Shown in pieces: positions 44,235-54,185 of a stretch of DNA of 64,000 nt. The stretch covers positions 406,610 to 470,609 of the forward strand of contig JBLZWL010000001.1 of the NCBI GenBank assembly GCA_049194865.1, given 5' to 3'. The notes below the pieces were generated by a model, which saw only the letters and a list, made by a program, of their open reading frames with translations, did not search any database and was not told the DNA's origin. This DNA is from Myxococcus terminator_A. Its GTDB lineage: Bacteria > Myxococcota > Myxococcia > Myxococcales > Myxococcaceae. Every line of letters starts with the position of its first letter. The first letter of the stretch is position 1. A program made the position numbers and the translations under genes.

Positions 44235-47120
44235 GTGGCGGATCCGACTCCCCAGCACTTCGGCAAATACGTCCTTCTTTCGAAGATTGCCGCGGGAGGC
44301 ATGGCCGTGACCTACCGCGCCCGGATGACCGGGGCCGCGGGCGTTACGAAGCCCTGCGTCATCAAGCAGATCCTCCCCCACTTCGTGGACGAGGCGGACT
44401 TCGTCGAGATGTTCATCGGCGAGGCGCGGCTGGTGGCCAGCATGAGCCACAGCAACATCGCCCAGGTCTTCGACTTCGGCGAGGTGGACGGCCAGTACTT
44501 CATCGCCATGGAGCTGGTGCAGGGCCAGCCGCTCTCCAAGGTCCTGCGCCGCGCGGCTCGCGCGGGCATGGGGTGCTTCCCCGAGGCCCTGGCGCTGCAC
44601 GTGGCGAGCAAGCTGTGTGACGGCCTGGACTACGCGCACCGGCACGTGGGCGAGGACGGCGTGGAGATGGGCCTGGTGCACCGGGACGTCTCTCCAGACA
44701 ACGTCCTCATCTCGTACGAAGGCGAAATCAAGGTCATCGACTTCGGCATCGCCAAGGCCACCAGCGCCGTGGAGGCGAAGACGTCCCCAGGCACGCTCAA
44801 GGGCAAGTACCCGTACTTCTCCCCGGAGCAGGCGCAGGGCCGGCAGGATTTGGACGCCCGCACGGACGTGTACGCGGCGGGCGTGGTCCTCTACGAGATG
44901 GTGTGCGGCAAGCGTCCCTACGAGGGCGAGTTCGTCACCGTCCTGCCGCGCATCCTCACGGGCGACTGTCTGCCGCCGTCGGCGCACAACCCGTCGGTGA
45001 GCCCGGACCTGGAGACGGTCATCTCCCATGCGATGGCCATGGAGCGCGAGTCGCGCTACCAGACGGCGAAGGAGCTGAGCGAGTCGCTGGTGGAGCTGCT
45101 CTACCGCGACAACCCGCGCTTCACGTCCGCGCTGCTGTCGCAGCTCATGGCCTATCTCTTCGCCGAGGAGCTGATGGCGGAGGGCCGCAAGGCGGAGGTG
45201 TCGCCCGCGTTCAAGGAGCAGATTTCGCTGTGGCAGCTGGGCACGGTGGAGCCCTCCGCGGGCCGCGCCAAGCCGCTGTCTTCCGGCAGCGGCTCGTTGG
45301 CAAGCAGTCCGCGCGCCTCCAGTCCGGGCCTGCGCTCGAAGCCGGGCAGCGACAGCGGAGCGAAGCCCCCGAGCGATGGCGCGCGCCGGTCCCCTGGCAG
45401 CAGTCCGGGGATGCGCAAGGTGACGAGCCCGGGCAGCATCCGCCGCGCGACGAACACGGGCATCCCTCGCGCGGAGGCCACGGGCTCCGGCCGCAGGCCC
45501 GTGACGAGCGAGCGCCCCGGACCTCCCGTGCCGGAGCTGCCCGACGAGCCGGACACGGACTCGGCCGACATCCTCAAGACCTACATCCCCACCGTCGTCC
45601 CCGCCGCGCTGGCCACCCTGGCCGCGCCGCTGGACACGCCCGTGGAGACGCCCGCCGTCACCGGCCAGTCCCTGACGACGCAGCCCGCGGGAGTCTCCAG
45701 CGCGGGCCGGACGTACACGGGTACGGGCTACCGCACCGCGGCGGACGAAGCGCGGGAGCACCTGGCGAAGGAAGAAGCCGAGCGCGTCGCGAAGCAGCAG
45801 AAGGCCGTGAAGACGATGACGCTCTACGTCTTCGGCTCGACCATCGTCATGCTGTTCATCGCGGTCTTCTACCACTTCGTCATCAAGTCGGACGCGCCCG
45901 ACGCCGCGGCGTCGAATGGCGCCACGCTGTGGCTCGCCTCCAAGCCCTCGGGCGCCAAGGTGAAGCTCAACGGCCGCGACGTCGCCGGCAAGACGCCCCT
46001 CATGGTGGAGGGCGTCCTCGTGGGCGAAGCCAACACCCTGGTGCTCACCCTCCCTGGCCACCTCGCCTGGACGCGGCGCTTCACGCCGACGTCCGTGATG
46101 ATGGAGCCGATGAACGCGGAGCTTCAGCCCGTCGCCGCGCCCGCGCCCGCCGAGCCGCCGCCTGTCGTGGTGGCTCCCGTCGTCGACAAGCCCGTCGTCG
46201 TCGAGAAGCCCGTGGAGGGCGACACGCAGCCTGTCGCCATGGCGGCGGCGCAGGACGACGGTGGCACTCCAGTGACGGCCGACTCGGGGGTGGTGGCGGC
46301 CGCGACGGCCGGCGATGACGACGACAAGCCGCAGCCGCTCGTGGACAAGGGGGAGAAGAGCCAGGCCGAGCGCGAGCTGAACGAAGTGGACTACCCCACG
46401 CGGCTCCTGGTGCTGCGGCCCATGTACAACGCGGCGCCCATCCCCGAGTACCCGACGGCCAGCATCGAGCTGAATCCCGCCGTGTCGTATTCGGTGTGGA
46501 CGCAGGGCTCCGCCGCGCTGGCCGAGGGCCGGGGAACCGCCTCCGGGACGCTGGTCTACTTCACCGAGAGCGATGGCCCCGTGGATGCCAGCTTCGGACT
46601 GCTGAGCACGTCCCCGCGCACCCTCAAGAACGTGCGGAAGCTGCACGTGTTCGCGGTGGACGACAACGGACCGGAGGACAACACCGGCAGCATCCGCATC
46701 GTCATCCGCCAGTCCGCCTACGTGCCGCCGCGCGCGCTCACCTTCGAGGCGAAGGAGCACGCGCTGCAGCTCAAGCCCGAGCATCAGGTGGTGCTGCGAG
46801 GCCTCAACCCGCGGTCGACCTATCTGTTCACCGTGCGGGACGACTTCGCGGAGCTGCGCTCCGGCGCCAACGGCCGCATCCGGCAGGTGCTGTGCATCGA
46901 GCGCGGCATGTCGCCGTCCTCCGTCCGCGTCACGCACCGCATGCTGGAGACGGGCAAGCGCTACCAGGTCACCGACACCGAAGACCTGCGCTGCTTCTTC
47001 CCGGACTCCAAGCGGAGCGACAACCAGGGCGCGCTCGAGGTGGACATCGTGGATGCCACCACGCTGTCGCGGAAGGAACGGGCCGCGGTGATGCGCGGCT
47101 CTCGTCGCTCGGAGCGCTGA
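44235..47120 (+). CDS. Transmembrane Ser/Thr protein kinase with PEGA domain
   Basis: Predicted 961 residues from a GTG. The Hanks-type kinase domain (about residues 10-285) has GGMAVTYRA, VIKQI (Lys), VHRDVSPDN at about 148, DFG at about 170 and the SPEQAQG region; the catalytic Asp and Asn are present. A Ser/Pro/Arg-rich linker (about 335-510) leads to one transmembrane helix (about 529-550), a PEGA domain (about 565-628), and a periplasmic C-terminal region. Such kinases sense an extracytoplasmic signal and phosphorylate cytoplasmic targets, and are numerous in myxobacteria. The target is unknown. Confidence 0.9.
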   Translation: MADPTPQHFGKYVLLSKIAAGGMAVTYRARMTGAAGVTKPCVIKQILPHFVDEADFVEMFIGEARLVASMSHSNIAQVFDFGEVDGQYFIAMELVQGQPLSKVLRRAARAGMGCFPEALALHVASKLCDGLDYAHRHVGEDGVEMGLVHRDVSPDNVLISYEGEIKVIDFGIAKATSAVEAKTSPGTLKGKYPYFSPEQAQGRQDLDARTDVYAAGVVLYEMVCGKRPYEGEFVTVLPRILTGDCLPPSAHNPSVSPDLETVISHAMAMERESRYQTAKELSESLVELLYRDNPRFTSALLSQLMAYLFAEELMAEGRKAEVSPAFKEQISLWQLGTVEPSAGRAKPLSSGSGSLASSPRASSPGLRSKPGSDSGAKPPSDGARRSPGSSPGMRKVTSPGSIRRATNTGIPRAEATGSGRRPVTSERPGPPVPELPDEPDTDSADILKTYIPTVVPAALATLAAPLDTPVETPAVTGQSLTTQPAGVSSAGRTYTGTGYRTAADEAREHLAKEEAERVAKQQKAVKTMTLYVFGSTIVMLFIAVFYHFVIKSDAPDAAASNGATLWLASKPSGAKVKLNGRDVAGKTPLMVEGVLVGEANTLVLTLPGHLAWTRRFTPTSVMMEPMNAELQPVAAPAPAEPPPVVVAPVVDKPVVVEKPVEGDTQPVAMAAAQDDGGTPVTADSGVVAAATAGDDDDKPQPLVDKGEKSQAERELNEVDYPTRLLVLRPMYNAAPIPEYPTASIELNPAVSYSVWTQGSAALAEGRGTASGTLVYFTESDGPVDASFGLLSTSPRTLKNVRKLHVFAVDDNGPEDNTGSIRIVIRQSAYVPPRALTFEAKEHALQLKPEHQVVLRGLNPRSTYLFTVRDDFAELRSGANGRIRQVLCIERGMSPSSVRVTHRMLETGKRYQVTDTEDLRCFFPDSKRSDNQGALEVDIVDATTLSRKERAAVMRGSRRSER

Positions 47121-47443
47121 CGGACTCGCGCTTCACGGGAGGGCAGCCGGGCGGACAGGCCCTCCGTGCCTCCCCCGCCCCACGAGCCTGCGCGGGAGCC
47201 ATGCCTGAAGGAGCCGGTCTCACGGGCTTCATGCGGCCCTCGCGGTGGCTACCCTCGTGGTGTCGATTCCTTCTTCACCGGAGGCTTCTCGATGGCGTCG
47301 AAGGGGCGAGGTGACGACAGCTTCCCGCCGTAAGGGCTAGCGGGGGCCGCGAAGCACGCCGGCCCGGCTCGACAAGACGGGAAAGGCACGTGGGCGCGGA
47401 GCCGAGGAGGGCACCGGGCCCACGAGTCTATTCAGCGCCGCCC
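47121..47443. other. 323-bp convergent intergenic region
   Basis: Between the kinase gene and the PaiB-like gene. No gene and no long perfect hairpin were noticed. Confidence 0.4.
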
Positions 47444-48067
47444 TCAGGGCTCACGCGCGCGCATCAGCGCCGCGAGCTCGGCGTCCCCCGCGAAGGGGCT
47501 GCGCTCCAGCGCCGCGACGACCGCCTTCCTGTCCGCCTCGTCCTTGTTCTGGCTGAGCTTGAACTTGCCCTCCAGCCGCGTCACCCGCAGCTCGAAGGCC
47601 ACGATGCCCCCCATCAGCCGACTCACGTACTCCTCGGACTGCTCCGGAGTCCACGGCCGCGCGTTGCCTGCCTCGTAGCGCGCCGCCGTCTCGCGGAGGA
47701 TGCGCAGCACCTCGTCACCCGCGTCGATGACCTTGGGCCGGCCATACGCATGCACCGTGGCGTAGTTCCACGTGGGGACCTGGGACGCCGTCGTGTACCA
47801 GGTGGGCGACACGTAGGCGTGCGGGCCCTGGAAGATGACGAGCGCGTCCCGGGCGGCGGAGAAGGCGCGCCACTGGGGATTGGGCAGCGCCATGTGCGCG
47901 AGCAGTCGCAGCCCGCCGGCCACATCCCGCTCCGTGAGGAAGGGCAGGTGCGTGGCGAAGGGGGCACCGTCCTCGCCCACCGTCACCAGCGTGGCGAAGG
48001 CATGACGCGTCATCAACTCCAGCAGACGCTGTGCGTCCCGCTCCTCGAAGTGACGAGGGATGTACAT
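47444..48067 (-). CDS. PaiB-like FMN-binding negative transcriptional regulator family protein
   Basis: Predicted 207 residues. The N-terminus MYIPRHFEERDAQRLLELM, the FATLVTVGEDGAPFATHLPF strand pair, and the PHAYVSPTWYTTASQVPTWNYATVHAYG block are diagnostic of the PaiB/FMN_bind_2 family with a split-barrel fold. Bacillus PaiB represses sporulation and protease genes; in most bacteria the role is undetermined. AGGGAC precedes the ATG at 48067. Confidence 0.88.
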   Translation of the reverse strand: MYIPRHFEERDAQRLLELMTRHAFATLVTVGEDGAPFATHLPFLTERDVAGGLRLLAHMALPNPQWRAFSAARDALVIFQGPHAYVSPTWYTTASQVPTWNYATVHAYGRPKVIDAGDEVLRILRETAARYEAGNARPWTPEQSEEYVSRLMGGIVAFELRVTRLEGKFKLSQNKDEADRKAVVAALERSPFAGDAELAALMRAREP

Positions 48068-48202
48068 GTCCCCTGCGTCCCTCGGGGAGACGGTGCGCGT
48101 CAACGGGGTGCTTAAGAACTCCGCAAGGTTTGCCCTCTAGCTTGAAGGCTGGGCGCAGGGCCGGCCACGCGCTCCGAAGTGTCTCTCGGGGAGTACACAT
48201 CC

Positions 48203-49243
48203 ATGAAGCTCAAGGCAGGTTTGCTGGCGACGGCGCTGTTTGGCGTGGGCTGTGGCGCGGAGAAGGACGCGGGCATCACCGAGCAGCAGTCCCAGCTCGC
48301 CGTGGCCTCGGCCGTGGGAGAGGCGCAGTCCGCGGACGTTCCGCTCGGCGCCCGCTTCCTGGACGGCCTCCCGCAGGAGGTCCGCCGCTGGGAGCACGAG
48401 GGCTACCAGTGCGATGCCGAGCCGGAGACGGCGAAGGTGGAGGTCTGCGGTCAGAGCTTCCCCTCGGAGCTGCACTTGTCCTGGACAGACTGCCAGGCGC
48501 GCACCCGGGGCCGTGGGGGTTGCGGCTGGGACCGTCCCCAGCCTCCTCCCGACAGCGGGACGCCGACGACGCAGCCCACGGCAGGAGAGGGCCCGCGCGG
48601 GGAAGGCCCTGGCGTGGTGTCGTCCGGCTCGGTCGACGTGGTGACGGCCATCGCCCCCGCGGAGGAGTGCGCGGAGAACGCGCCGCTGCGCTTCGAGCAG
48701 CAGTCCACGCATGACATCACCCATACGGCAACGGGCGGCCAGAGCGCGAAGATGACGGGCAGCATCGCCTCCGTCTCCATGCGCGTGCCCGGCGCCCGGA
48801 CGCTCAGCCGCTCCGTCACCTTCGACACGACGCGCACCAACCTGGATGCCCAGGGCACCGTGGTGGACAGCATCCACCTCACGGGCACACTGGAGGAGAC
48901 GTTCGACCCGGACGCCACCGAGCCCAAGCGAACCAGCCACGGCACGCTCACCGCGACGCTCGCGGACGGCAGCGTCTCCACCGTCACGCAGTCCGGAATC
49001 GTCCGCGTGCCGCCCTCCGTCTGCGCGTGGCCCATCGCCGGCACGCAGCAGCGCACCCTGGCGGATGGCACCACTCACACGCTGGTCTACGGCCCCGAGT
49101 GCGGACAGGCCACGCTCGACGGCGAAGCCCTCGCCCTGCCCTCACGGCCCATGGGCCCTGGTGACGGAGGCTTCGGCGGCAAGCGCCCCGGTGGTGGTCC
49201 ACCGCCGCCGCGCGGTGGCCCGGGTGGTGGCGGCGGGCGCTGA
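48203..49243 (+). CDS. Lipoprotein with Gly/Pro-rich C-terminus, function unknown
   Basis: Predicted 346 residues. The signal peptide ends in FGVGC (lipobox). The mature region has six or more Cys residues, a Pro/Gly-rich linker at about 115-145, a beta-rich middle and a terminal run of Gly, Pro and Arg (GGGPPPPRGGPGGGGGR). No conserved domain recognised. The ATG at 48203 starts a canonical signal peptide; an upstream in-frame GTG is less likely. Confidence 0.7.
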   Translation: MKLKAGLLATALFGVGCGAEKDAGITEQQSQLAVASAVGEAQSADVPLGARFLDGLPQEVRRWEHEGYQCDAEPETAKVEVCGQSFPSELHLSWTDCQARTRGRGGCGWDRPQPPPDSGTPTTQPTAGEGPRGEGPGVVSSGSVDVVTAIAPAEECAENAPLRFEQQSTHDITHTATGGQSAKMTGSIASVSMRVPGARTLSRSVTFDTTRTNLDAQGTVVDSIHLTGTLEETFDPDATEPKRTSHGTLTATLADGSVSTVTQSGIVRVPPSVCAWPIAGTQQRTLADGTTHTLVYGPECGQATLDGEALALPSRPMGPGDGGFGGKRPGGGPPPPRGGPGGGGGR

Positions 49244-49351
49244 GCCTCGCGGCTTCTCGCGCTCGGCCCGATGACCGGCGCCGAGCCTCCCGGCCTCTCG
49301 CGCTCGGCCCGGTAACGAGCGCGGAAGCGGCCCCCAGTCCCTGAAACGACG

Positions 49352-49385
49352 CGGGGCGCGGTGCCTGAATCGGCGCCGCGCCCCG
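49352..49385. terminator. Bidirectional terminator hairpin
   Basis: A perfect ten-base stem (CGGGGCGCGG with CCGCGCCCCG), extended by three or four inner pairs, lies between the convergent lipoprotein and gyrB genes. Confidence 0.7.
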
Positions 49386-49431
49386 TCACTTCGTCATCCA
49401 CCCGGCCCTCGAGCCCGGCGGAGTCGCTGAC

Positions 49432-51885
49432 TCAGATGTCCAGGTTCTGCACGTCCAGCGCGTTGCGCTCGATGAACTCGCGGCGCGGCTCCACCGCCTC
49501 GCCCATCAGCAGCGAGAAGATTTCGTCGCTCTCCACCGCGTCCTCCACCCGCACCTGGAGCAGCGTGCGCGTGAGCGGATTCATCGTCGTGTCCCAGAGC
49601 TGCTCCGGGTTCATCTCGCCCAGACCCTTGTAGCGCTGCATCCCCAGGCCCTTCTGCGCGTCCTTGCGCAGCGCCGCGTGGATCTCCTGCACCGAGAACG
49701 CCGTCACGTGCCCGGCGTCCACCTTCACCCGGTAGGGCGCGTCACCCAGCGACTTGAAGGAGTCCCGCAGCGACACCAGCTCCTGGTACTCCGGAGACGA
49801 CAGGAAGGTGTGGTCGAACACCGTCGCCCGCATGGCGCCGCTCACGTCCGTGCGGAACACCAGCCGCTTCGTCTGGTGCTCGGAGTCCGTCTCCACCTCG
49901 TGCGACACCCGGCCCAGCACGTCCGGCATGCGCCGCTCGAACTCAGAGAGGGCACCCTTCACCGCCTCCGCCAGCGCCGCGTCGTCCGCCAGCATCTCCG
50001 CCGTCAGCCGCGCGCCCTGCACCACCGCGTCCACCACCCGCGCGTCGCGCCGCTTCGCCTGCTTCTCCAGCCGCTCCTCGTAGGTAATCACCTTCTCCAG
50101 GAGGGCCTTCAGGTCCGCGCCACCCACCTCGCCCGCGGGCGTCAACACGCGCCCATGCTCCGTGGCGATGTTCAGCAGGTACTCGTCCAGCGCGCGCTGG
50201 TCCTTGACGTACTTGTCCTTCTTGTTGCGCGTGACTTTGTAGAGCGGCGGCTGCGCGATGTAGAGGAAGCCCTTCTGCAAGAGCTCCGGCATCTGCCGGA
50301 AGAAGAACGTGAGCAGCAGCGTACGGATGTGGCTGCCGTCCACGTCGGCGTCCGTCATCAGGATGATGCGGTGGTAGCGCGCCTTCTCCGGGTTGTAGTC
50401 CTCCGGACCGATGCCCGTCCCCAGCGCGGTGATGAGCGTGACGATTTCAGCGCTCGTCAGCATCTTCTCGAAGCGCGCCTTCTCCACGTTCAGAATCTTG
50501 CCGCGCAAGGGGAGAATGGCCTGGTTGCGCCTGTCCCGTCCCTGCTTCGCGGAGCCACCTGCGGAGTCACCCTCGACGATGTACAGCTCGCTCTCGTGCG
50601 GGTCGCGGCTCTGGCAGTCCGCGAGCTTGCCCGGAAGCCCGCCACCGTCCAGCACGCCCTTGCGGCGCACCGTCTCACGCGCCTTGCGCGCGGCGAGTCG
50701 GGCCCGACAGGCGTCGCCAATCTTCGCGACGATCTTCTTGCCGATGAGCGGCGTCTCTTCCAGGAAGCTGCCGAGCATTTCATTCACCATCTGCTCGACC
50801 AGCCCCTTCACCTCGCTGTTGCCCAGCTTCGTCTTCGTCTGGCCCTCGAACTGGGGGTTGGACACCTTCACGGAGATGACGGCGGACAGGCCCTCGCGAG
50901 CGTCCTCGCCCGTGGGCGTCTCCTTGAGGTCCTTCCAGATGCCGCTCTTCTCCGCGTAGCTGTTGAGCGTGCGCGTCAGGCCCGCCTTGAAGCCGGACAG
51001 GTGGCTGCCGCCGTCCTGGGTGTTGATGTTGTTGGCGAAGGTGTAGACGCGCTCGTCGTAGCCGTCGTTCCACTGCATGGCCAGCTCGAGCGCCACGCCA
51101 TCCCGCTCTCCCGAGAAGGAGATGGGCTTCTCGTGAAGCACCTGCTTCGACTTGTTGAGGTACTCCACGAACGAGGAGATGCCGCCCTCGAACTTGAAGT
51201 CGTGCTCCTTGTTCGTGCGCTCGTCGCGGATGGTGATGTGCAGCCCCGCGTTGAGGAACGCCAGCTCACGCAGGCGCTGGCTGAGCGTGTCGAAGTTGAA
51301 GTCCACCGTCTCCATCACGGTGGTGTCCGGCTTGAACGCCACCGTCGTCCCCACCTTGTCGGTGGTGCCGACCTCCTGCGGGTGCGAGTTGGGGACGCCC
51401 CGGGCGTAGGACTGCTCGTACACCTTGCCGGCGCGCTGGACGCGGACCTTGAACCACTCCGACAGGAAGTTCACGCAGGTGACGCCCACGCCGTGCAAGC
51501 CGCCGGAGACCTTGTAGGCCCCGTTGCCGAACTTGCTGCCGGCGTGCAGCTCCGTGAGGACCACTTCCAGCGTGTCCTTGCCCTTGAACTTGGGGTCCGG
51601 GTGAGGACCCACGGGGATGCCGCGCCCGTTGTCCTGGACGCTCAACGAGCCGTCCACGTGGATGATGACCTCGATGTCCGTGCAGTAGCCCGCGAGCGCC
51701 TCGTCCACGGCGTTGTCGACGACCTCGTAGACGAGCTTGTGGAGCCCGTAGGTCATCGTGTCGCCGATGTACATGCCGGGGCGCTTGCGGACCGCTTCCA
51801 GGCCCTCGAGCTTGGTGATGCTATCGGTCCCATACTCCATGGGCAGGGGAGCGACCGAAGCACCGGTAGCGGGGGTCTTTTCCAT
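49432..51885 (-). CDS. gyrB: DNA gyrase subunit B
   Basis: Predicted 817 residues. The GHKL ATPase motifs (DEALAGYCTDI, DNGRGIPVGPH, GGLHGVGVTCVN), the TOPRIM motif IVEGDSAGGSAKQGRDR, PLRGKILNVEKAR and DADVDGSHIRTLLLTFFFR, and the C-terminal QRYKGLGEMNPEQLWDTTM identify GyrB rather than ParE. The length and the extra segment between the TOPRIM blocks fit the Gram-negative form carrying the insert. AAGGA eight bases before the ATG at 51885 supports the start. It introduces negative supercoils with GyrA and is the coumarin target. Confidence 0.96.
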   Translation of the reverse strand: MEKTPATGASVAPLPMEYGTDSITKLEGLEAVRKRPGMYIGDTMTYGLHKLVYEVVDNAVDEALAGYCTDIEVIIHVDGSLSVQDNGRGIPVGPHPDPKFKGKDTLEVVLTELHAGSKFGNGAYKVSGGLHGVGVTCVNFLSEWFKVRVQRAGKVYEQSYARGVPNSHPQEVGTTDKVGTTVAFKPDTTVMETVDFNFDTLSQRLRELAFLNAGLHITIRDERTNKEHDFKFEGGISSFVEYLNKSKQVLHEKPISFSGERDGVALELAMQWNDGYDERVYTFANNINTQDGGSHLSGFKAGLTRTLNSYAEKSGIWKDLKETPTGEDAREGLSAVISVKVSNPQFEGQTKTKLGNSEVKGLVEQMVNEMLGSFLEETPLIGKKIVAKIGDACRARLAARKARETVRRKGVLDGGGLPGKLADCQSRDPHESELYIVEGDSAGGSAKQGRDRRNQAILPLRGKILNVEKARFEKMLTSAEIVTLITALGTGIGPEDYNPEKARYHRIILMTDADVDGSHIRTLLLTFFFRQMPELLQKGFLYIAQPPLYKVTRNKKDKYVKDQRALDEYLLNIATEHGRVLTPAGEVGGADLKALLEKVITYEERLEKQAKRRDARVVDAVVQGARLTAEMLADDAALAEAVKGALSEFERRMPDVLGRVSHEVETDSEHQTKRLVFRTDVSGAMRATVFDHTFLSSPEYQELVSLRDSFKSLGDAPYRVKVDAGHVTAFSVQEIHAALRKDAQKGLGMQRYKGLGEMNPEQLWDTTMNPLTRTLLQVRVEDAVESDEIFSLLMGEAVEPRREFIERNALDVQNLDI

Positions 51886-52042
51886 GTGAAGCTGTCCTTG
51901 GAAAAAGGAGCCTTGCAACAGGGCTGTGCCTACCACTTAGAGGCACACTGAACAAGAGTAACGAGCCCGCGCAAAGCTGCGTAAATATTCGTGAAAATCG
52001 CTTGGCCGCCCCTCGGGGAGGCGGCTTGCCGAAACCCGGGGG

Positions 52043-52501
52043 TCAGGCGTCGAATCGCGACGGCGGGAGGCGGTCCTCCAGCGCCGAGATCAGCTCCTCG
52101 AAAACAGCCTTGCGGGCGAAGAGATGCCGGGTGACGAGCACCCTTCCCTCCTCCTTCAGGAACAAACCGAGCACGTTCCCCCTCCTGCCGAGCCGGCGCA
52201 CGGAATCAATCTGCCCCCAGTTCAGCTCCAGCTCCCGGGAGCTGAAGGGGCGGGCCACGCGGACGCCCCGCGTGTCCAATGAGATGCCCCAGCCGGCGCG
52301 AGGTCGCAGGCGGTGGATGGCCACGAGGAAGGCGAACATCAGGCCCGCCGTCACGCCCGCCCGCGCCATCTCTTGAATGCCCCCGCCGTCCCGGGCGTTG
52401 GCCAGGGCCCAGGCGGTCAGCACCGCCAGGACACAGGCCCCCAGGAAGAGGCCGATTCGAGTGGCGCGAGGGTCGAAGGCGTAGAAGCGCGGGCTGCTCA
52501 T
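52043..52501 (-). CDS. Small membrane protein with PH-like domain
   Basis: Predicted 152 residues. Two hydrophobic segments (IGLFLGACVLAVLTAWALA and GVTAGLMFAFLVAIH) precede a beta-rich domain (GISLDTRGVRVARPFSSRELELNWGQIDSVRRL) resembling bacterial PH/YdbT-type domains. It lies upstream of gyrB on the same strand but 157 bases away. Function unknown. Confidence 0.65.
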   Translation of the reverse strand: MSSPRFYAFDPRATRIGLFLGACVLAVLTAWALANARDGGGIQEMARAGVTAGLMFAFLVAIHRLRPRAGWGISLDTRGVRVARPFSSRELELNWGQIDSVRRLGRRGNVLGLFLKEEGRVLVTRHLFARKAVFEELISALEDRLPPSRFDA

Positions 52502-52601
52502 GAGTGCCCGCGCACCCTAGCCGTCCTGGCGGGCTCGCGCGCGGTTTTGAGCACGCCGTTGTTCTCCGTCCGGCGTGGCCCACCTACGCTGTACCCGCCC
52601 C

Positions 52602-53354
52602 ATGACCGATGCCGAACTGAACGACCGCCTTCGCGCCAACGTCATCGCCTTCAAGCACCTCCAGCGCGAGCGTGGCCTGCTGCGCCATGGGGGCGGTCCG
52701 GGGGTGGACGCCTTCGCCCTGCCCGAGTACCCCGGCGAGGTCCACTTCCAGCAGGCGTACTTCACGACGCCCCAGGCGCTCGCCGAGGGGCTCCCCGCCC
52801 TGGAGGCCTTCTACCGGGGCCTGGGCATCCCCGCCTGGCGCGTGGCGGTGCTGCCCGGGGACGACGAGGGCTCCCGGGTGCTGGGCGCCGCGGGCTACCG
52901 CCCCGACTCGCGAATCCCGGCCATGGGCATGGCCCTGGCGGACGCGCCCGACCTTCCTCCCACGTTCCCCCTGGTGGAGACGCCGGAGCAGGACGAGATG
53001 GTGGACCTGAACATCCGCGTCTGGGGGAAGTGGGACGACATCCTCACGGTGTGGAAGCAGCCGCCCCTGCTGCCCGTGCACACGCTGGTGGCGCGCGAGG
53101 AGGGCCGGGCCCTGGCGTGCGGCTTCTCGCTGGACGTGGGGGACACCGCCGGCGTGTACATGGTCGTCACCCTGCCGGAGGCGCGGGGACGCGGGCTGGC
53201 CGCGGAGGTGATGCGCGGGCTGCTCACGGGCGCCCGGCAGAGGGGCCTCGCCGCCTCCGTGCTCCAGGCCACCGAGCAGGGCCGGAGCGTGTACCGCAAG
53301 CTGGGCTACCGCGAGTTGGGGGACTGGGTGAACTGGATGCGGCGCGCCGACTGA
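52602..53354 (+). CDS. GNAT-family N-acetyltransferase
   Basis: Predicted 250 residues. The C-terminal half holds the acetyl-CoA site: VYMVVTLPEARGRGLAAEVMRGLL (motif A, R/Q-x-x-G-x-G/A) followed by ASVLQATEQGRSVYRKLGYRELGDW (motif B). The N-terminal half looks like a degenerate second GNAT fold. Substrate unknown. The ATG at 52602 gives a natural N-terminus. Confidence 0.82.
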   Translation: MTDAELNDRLRANVIAFKHLQRERGLLRHGGGPGVDAFALPEYPGEVHFQQAYFTTPQALAEGLPALEAFYRGLGIPAWRVAVLPGDDEGSRVLGAAGYRPDSRIPAMGMALADAPDLPPTFPLVETPEQDEMVDLNIRVWGKWDDILTVWKQPPLLPVHTLVAREEGRALACGFSLDVGDTAGVYMVVTLPEARGRGLAAEVMRGLLTGARQRGLAASVLQATEQGRSVYRKLGYRELGDWVNWMRRAD

Positions 53355-53361
53355 GGGCCGC

Positions 53362-54180
53362 TCAGCGCAGCGCCTCCAGCTCTTCCAGCACGGCGAGCAC
53401 CTGACCGGGCTGCCGGGCCTCGCTGAGCCGCGCCGAGAGCCCTCGCGCCGCCAGCCGGGCCACGTGGGCCATGCGCACCAGCCGCACGCGGCCCAGCTCC
53501 CCGTCCACCGCCGCCACCACCAGCCGCAGCGGCCGGCCGTCCGGGGTGTCCACCTGGAGACCCTTCGCCAGCGTCACCAGCGCGGCCACCGGCGGCGCGC
53601 CCTGAAGAAAGAGGTGGGGCACCGCGACCTCGCCGCCCACCGCGCAGGAGGACTCGTCATCCCGCTGGCGCAGGCCCTCCGCCAGCCGCGCCGCGTCCAC
53701 GCCGGGCAGCGCCGCCGCCAGCCGGCCCGCCACCACGTCCAGCACGTCCTCCCAGCCACCGCAGGAGAGCTGTAGCACCACCCGCTCCGGCGCCAGCAAC
53801 GGCGCCAGCGCGGCCACCGGCGCGTCGGAGAGCCCACCCCTCACGGGGAACTCCACGTCCAGGAAGTCACGCACCCGGGCCAGCTGCGTCCCGGACAGGC
53901 GACGCCGCGCCAGCTCCAGGAAGAGCGTCCCGGCGCCCGGCACGTCCTCCAGATACTCGGACACATACGGGCTCACCCGGTTCGCCACGTCCATCAGCAG
54001 CGCGGGTGGCACGTCCAGCTCGCGAGCAATCGCCGTCAGTCGCGCCACCGTGGGCGGCGCGTCCACGCCGTGCTCCACCCGGCTGAGGTACGCGCTCGAC
54101 ACGCCGATACGGCGGGCCAGGTCCCTCAGGGACAGGCCCGCGTCCACCCTCAGCAGCCGCAGCGTCGCGCCCAGGTGCAT
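53362..54180 (-). CDS. HTH (XRE) regulator fused to a PTS EIIA-type domain
   Basis: Predicted 272 residues. Residues 5-62 form a Cro/C1 helix-turn-helix (LRDLARRIGVSSAYLSRVEHG). Residues about 115-270 resemble a type 2 (fructose/nitrogen) EIIA domain with the phosphorylatable His189 in GEVAVPHL, followed by PVAALVTLAKGLQVDTPDGRPLRLVVAAV. GAGGAG precedes the ATG at 54180. It is five bases downstream of a CPA2 antiporter gene, forming an operon. The phosphorylation state of PTS-Ntr could control DNA binding, which is inference. Confidence 0.8.
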   Translation of the reverse strand: MHLGATLRLLRVDAGLSLRDLARRIGVSSAYLSRVEHGVDAPPTVARLTAIARELDVPPALLMDVANRVSPYVSEYLEDVPGAGTLFLELARRRLSGTQLARVRDFLDVEFPVRGGLSDAPVAALAPLLAPERVVLQLSCGGWEDVLDVVAGRLAAALPGVDAARLAEGLRQRDDESSCAVGGEVAVPHLFLQGAPPVAALVTLAKGLQVDTPDGRPLRLVVAAVDGELGRVRLVRMAHVARLAARGLSARLSEARQPGQVLAVLEELEALR

Positions 54181-54185
54181 GTCGC

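Noticed and set aside
44082..46937. A 951-codon minus-strand open frame opposite the kinase gene
   Set aside because: Composition is Arg/His/Leu-rich without motifs, while the plus strand encodes intact kinase and PEGA signatures.
49242..49328. Two imperfect copies of a GCCTC..CTCGCGCTCGGCCCG segment after the Gly-rich lipoprotein gene
   Set aside because: It is a short degenerate repeat in a terminator region; nothing suggests a function.
49678..51951. A 757-codon plus-strand open frame opposite gyrB
   Set aside because: It is a mirror frame of gyrB, which has all expected motifs on the other strand.
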